The position numbers were made by a program, and so were the translations under genes. A DNA stretch of 10,239 nucleotides from Planctomycetota bacterium. Lineage in GTDB: Bacteria > Planctomycetota > Planctomycetia > Gemmatales > Gemmataceae. The notes below the pieces were generated by a model. The model saw only the letters and a list, made by a program, of their open reading frames with translations. It did not search any database and was not told where the DNA came from. Below are positions 8,701-10,239 of this stretch, one piece after another (positions within the stretch are counted from its first letter, which is position 1; every line of letters begins with the position of its first letter). The stretch spans positions 1 through 10,239 of the forward strand of contig JAGWVO010000104.1 in NCBI GenBank assembly GCA_018970845.1. The letters are read 5' to 3'.

Positions 8701-10239
8701 GAACACCATGGCGCCGCGGCGGGCATCGCCCTTCCCCAGGGCTTCGGCGAGCACGGCCTTCACCCGGGCGGGATCATGCCGCGCCGGGGCCGCCGCGCGC
8801 GCCTTGAGTTCGCGCCGGGCCGGACCCGACTTGCCCGAAAGGTCGTCGCATTCCTCCTTGGCAGGGTTGAGGATCCAAAGGCCGAGTGTGTCGGCGTCCT
8901 TGGCGGGAGGCGCCGGGCCGGCATGGGGCGCGTGGGCCCCCTTGCGGATGCGCGCCCAGGCCACCTCGCCTCCCGAGTCGAGGCCGCCCTCGACAAGCCG
9001 GCCGATGCCCAAGGCCCCGGCCAGGCCCACGGGACCGAACGGACGCATGTCGCCCCGCGCCGCCTGCCTTCCGTCCACGAACAGTTCCGCGCCCGCCTCG
9101 CGCACCACCATGGCCACGGTGTGGGGCTTGCCGTCGGTGACGGATATGTCCGAGTTCACATGGTCGGGCCTGAAGCCGGGCAGGTAGCCGCACACGGTCC
9201 CGGCGCCCGGCCGCGTGAAAATCTCCCAGTGCCGGCCCGAGGCCTTGGTGTCGGACGCCACAAGCACATGGAACCGGGCGGCGTCGCGGACCGTGGCGTT
9301 CACCTCGACGGTGATGGGCCAGTCCCGCCACGCGGGCGAACCGGGCGCCAGCCAGCCGGCATCCGCCCGGCCGGCCCCGCGCGCCGGGCGGGGAGGCACC
9401 GGCGTGCGCGGCTTGGGCAATTCGGCATCGGATCCCCGCGCCCGGCGCGCCAGGTAATTGAGCCCGTCGAGGTTGTCAGCCAGCGTGTCCGCCGCGTCGA
9501 ACTGGGTGTGTCCCAATATGCCGATCGGCCCGCGATAACCGCTTTCCACGATCAGCTTGACGAGGTTCTCGTCCTCCGAGCCCTGGGCAAGCGGGATGAT
9601 CTTCCTTCCGAAGGTGTCCCCCTTGGGATCCATGCCGGTGATGTTGAGGCACAGCAGGTGGGGAACCATCTTCGGCAACACCTTGGGCAGGCGGTCGAGC
9701 GCGCCGTGGGCGTGGTGCAGGTTGTAGGCGATGCCGACATTCGGCAGGTCGAGGGCCTCGCGCACGAGCATCATGTTCTCGGGTTCGCCCGCCCAGCCGC
9801 CATGGTTGTAAAGCCCCAGCTTGTGGCCCCGCTTGCCCGCCTCCAGGGCCACGGGCCGCAGCCTTTCCGCCACGCGCTTGGCCTTCTCGGCGTCGGTGCC
9901 GTCCCTGCCGGGGTCGGGCATGCTCACCCAAAGCTGGGTGAGAACCTTGTTGCGTTCGAGGGCGTCGAGGATCTTCTGGCCGTTTCCGGGAATCGACCCC
10001 GGAAACCAGAACGCGGTGAGCTGGATGCCGTTCCTTTGCAGGGCTTGCATCTCGGCGTCGAAGGTGGGGATATGCTCGTCGCGCCAGTCGTAGGCCAGCT
10101 TGCGGATGCCGAGCGCCTTGAGCATCGCCGCGCGCTCCGCCGGGCCGCGCCTCTTGGCGTCGAACGGGACGATGCACCAGGCGACGAGGTTGGGCTTCTC
10201 GTATATCTCGTAGGGCGAGGGTTTCGGCGCGGGCTGGCA
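5797..10239 (-). CDS. Giant fusion: sugar isomerase-like TIM barrel, LamG-like, PVC cytochrome c, DUF6797-like, beta-propeller, azurin-like domain (5' partial)
   Basis: At least 1480 residues; the frame is open to the right edge. The ATG at 10125 is not the start, because family-typical sequence (EKPNLVAWCIVPFDAKRRGP) precedes it. Numbering from that Met: TIM barrel of the sugar phosphate isomerase/epimerase type to about 228 (FPGSIPGN, GLYNHGGWAGEPEN, GIAYNLHHAHG, GPIGILGHTQFDAADT); Pro/Arg/Ala linker; LamG/concanavalin-like fold 258-397; mono-heme cytochrome c 455-605 with CLGCH (482-486) and likely axial Met579 in SLMPAGL; DUF6797-like region 640-770 (HWGNQNENTW, GVCVRLGDNGEMAACFNPET); beta-propeller 850-1165 with a calcium-loop-like DLNGDGEYD (942-950); a beta-sandwich 1166-1290; cupredoxin 1320-1442. 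Heme maturation and type-1 copper imply export, so an off-window signal peptide is expected. The substrate is unknown; carbohydrate oxidation is a guess from the barrel, LamG and propeller. Domain borders are by eye. Confidence 0.9.
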   Translation of the reverse strand, partial: CQPAPKPSPYEIYEKPNLVAWCIVPFDAKRRGPAERAAMLKALGIRKLAYDWRDEHIPTFDAEMQALQRNGIQLTAFWFPGSIPGNGQKILDALERNKVLTQLWVSMPDPGRDGTDAEKAKRVAERLRPVALEAGKRGHKLGLYNHGGWAGEPENMMLVREALDLPNVGIAYNLHHAHGALDRLPKVLPKMVPHLLCLNITGMDPKGDTFGRKIIPLAQGSEDENLVKLIVESGYRGPIGILGHTQFDAADTLADNLDGLNYLARRARGSDAELPKPRTPVPPRPARGAGRADAGWLAPGSPAWRDWPITVEVNATVRDAARFHVLVASDTKASGRHWEIFTRPGAGTVCGYLPGFRPDHVNSDISVTDGKPHTVAMVVREAGAELFVDGRQAARGDMRPFGPVGLAGALGIGRLVEGGLDSGGEVAWARIRKGAHAPHAGPAPPAKDADTLGLWILNPAKEECDDLSGKSGPARRELKARAAAPARHDPARVKAVLAEALGKGDARRGAMVFASAKHACLGCHKVGRQGGVVGPDLSEIGRCQPPEVVVEGVLYPGHVVREGYQAFALATADGKVTQGYKVSETASKVVFREATTGNEITVPRGDIEELKAIGSLMPAGLAEAMPEPDLADLCRFLLDLGKDPAVAGALPKPPMVHKVEGFEFARGPIEPADWPWHDKFPNRERLYEFYQKQALHFAAMKDRPPVVTAFPGLESGKHGHWGNQNENTWKGAEWTRADLGPVLAGVFRAPGLTVRRGVCVRLGDNGEMAACFNPETLCYEALWKGGFLRMGEIRHGFMDGLKPAGDLLPRPEGAKPAKPFAYQGHYRHGQRVVFAYSIDGIDHLDSAWVENGRFTRVAGPRSGHPLAHLAKGGPAKWPERLAVKGELGKGRPYAIDTIPVPFKNPWNSPIFPGDLAFLPEGAMLVCSMQGDVWRVDGVDEALQAPVWRKVASGLHQPLGMIVVDGDPLVLCRDQVTRLKDLNGDGEYDFHECFCNAFETSTGGHDFICGLQREKDGSLVFASSNQGVVRVAPDGKSASVVATGFRNPDGIGVSADGAITVPCSEGDWTPASMICQARQGGFYGFGGPRGGKAPDLPLVYLPRGLDNSAGGQASIDSDRWGPLKGLDLHFSFGACSHFLLLRDTVDGQPQGAVVPLPGEFISGAHRGRFSPADGQLYVVGMQGWGTYALADGGVQRVRHTGDPVQLPVAIRVHANGIHLKYALPVDPRAVADPANRLVMSWNYRYGPGYGSSEYSARHHGLKGHDILEVASAHVTDGGKGVFLEVPELQPANQVQVFLRTGEGRPTHLFATAHKLAPDFTGHPGYAPRPKAILPHPVLADIAMAVKAVPNRWRFPMAGARKVEVEAGPNLSFRQKVVSAKAGEVLALTFSNPDVVPHNWALLKPGTLQKVGAESNLLISDPEALARQYIPPGGDVIAHTDVVLPGEKFTIHFQVPREKGRYPFVCTFPGHWMVMNGTMVVE
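5800..5803 (-). promoter_or_regulatory. Ribosome binding site of sprT inside the end of the upstream gene
   Basis: On the - strand GGAG lies in the last sense codons of the giant gene (GTG GAG TAG), 5 bp before the sprT ATG at 5794. The stop-to-start distance is 2 bp, the arrangement expected for translational coupling. Confidence 0.65.
5800..6168 (-). other. Azurin-like type-1 copper domain at the C-terminus of the giant protein
   Basis: Residues about 1320-1442, counted from the Met at 10125. The four ligands of an azurin site appear in order: His1358 in VVPHNW, Cys1426 and His1431 in CTFPGH, and Met1435 four residues after that His. The spacing Cys-x4-His-x3-Met is that of azurin and auracyanin. 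The domain would act as a one-electron carrier outside the cytoplasm. All ligands are intact, so copper binding is very likely. Confidence 0.9.
8668..8682 (-). other. Heme c attachment motif CLGCH in the giant protein
   Basis: Cys482, Cys485 and His486 form a CXXCH motif followed by KVGRQGGVVGPDLS, the pattern of the Pirellula/Verrucomicrobium-type heme domain (TIGR02603, from memory). The matching C-terminal SLMPAGL with Met579 is present at about 8390, so one covalent heme is expected. No second CXXCH is seen in the protein. Confidence 0.9.
9442..10239 (-). other. TIM-barrel domain of sugar phosphate isomerase/epimerase type
   Basis: Spans the first visible residue to about residue 228 after the Met at 10125. 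Strand-like repeats and loops match the AP-endonuclease-2/xylose-isomerase-like fold. At the places where catalytic members carry metal ligands (Glu, Asp, His, Glu) I read Tyr106 (GLYNHGG), Asn135 (AYNLHH), and no acidic residue in GILGHT. As I recall, stand-alone PVC relatives share these changes, so it may be a different active site or a binding-only barrel. The first visible residue is Cys followed by a Pro-rich stretch, then the barrel. Confidence 0.8.

Noticed and set aside
10123..10125. ATG at 10125 as start of the giant protein
   Set aside because: Conserved TIM-barrel sequence continues upstream to the window edge without a stop, so the real start is outside.
1..10239. CRISPR arrays, tRNA or rRNA genes, insertion sequences, phage genes
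   Set aside because: No repeat-spacer pattern, no cloverleaf-like or rRNA-like stretch and no transposase or integrase motifs were seen; coding density leaves no room for them.

Overview
The window is GC-rich, densely coding DNA. The best guess for the host is the PVC group (Planctomycetota or Verrucomicrobiota). This rests on family signatures: a cytochrome c domain of the Pirellula/Verrucomicrobium type, a DUF6797-like domain, a PVC-style sugar-phosphate-isomerase-like TIM barrel, and a heavy-metal RND adaptor with a His-rich tail. No taxonomic marker gene is present, so the phylum is an inference.

Layout. Positions 1-5280 on the + strand hold the tail of a heavy-metal efflux operon: the 3' part of a periplasmic adaptor (HlyD/CusB type, start lost upstream), a 1147-residue RND inner-membrane pump (CusA/CzcA family), and a 159-residue His-rich putative lipoprotein. 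The genes are 9-10 bp apart, each with its own ribosome binding site. Positions 5294-10239 on the - strand hold a convergent pair. The first is a very long multidomain secreted-type protein whose 5' end lies beyond the right edge (at least 1480 residues). The second is a SprT-type zinc metallopeptidase starting 2 bp after it. Only 13 bp separate the two convergent gene sets, and no gap anywhere exceeds 20 bp.

How the genes may work together. The + strand operon should pump a metal ion from periplasm or cytoplasm to the outside through an outer-membrane partner encoded off-window. The His-rich lipoprotein and the His-rich adaptor tail would bind metal in the periplasm. The key methionines of the Cu/Ag triad are mostly not kept in the pump, so the metal is uncertain. 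The - strand giant joins, in one chain, a TIM barrel, a LamG-like lectin fold, a mono-heme cytochrome c, a DUF6797-like region, a beta-propeller and a C-terminal azurin-like type-1 copper domain with all four expected ligands. It looks like a carbohydrate-related redox protein able to pass electrons between a heme and a blue-copper centre.

The most notable items are this fusion, the apparent loss of metal ligands in its TIM barrel, and an insertion of about 80 residues in the pump's porter domain that is locally less GC-rich than its surroundings.
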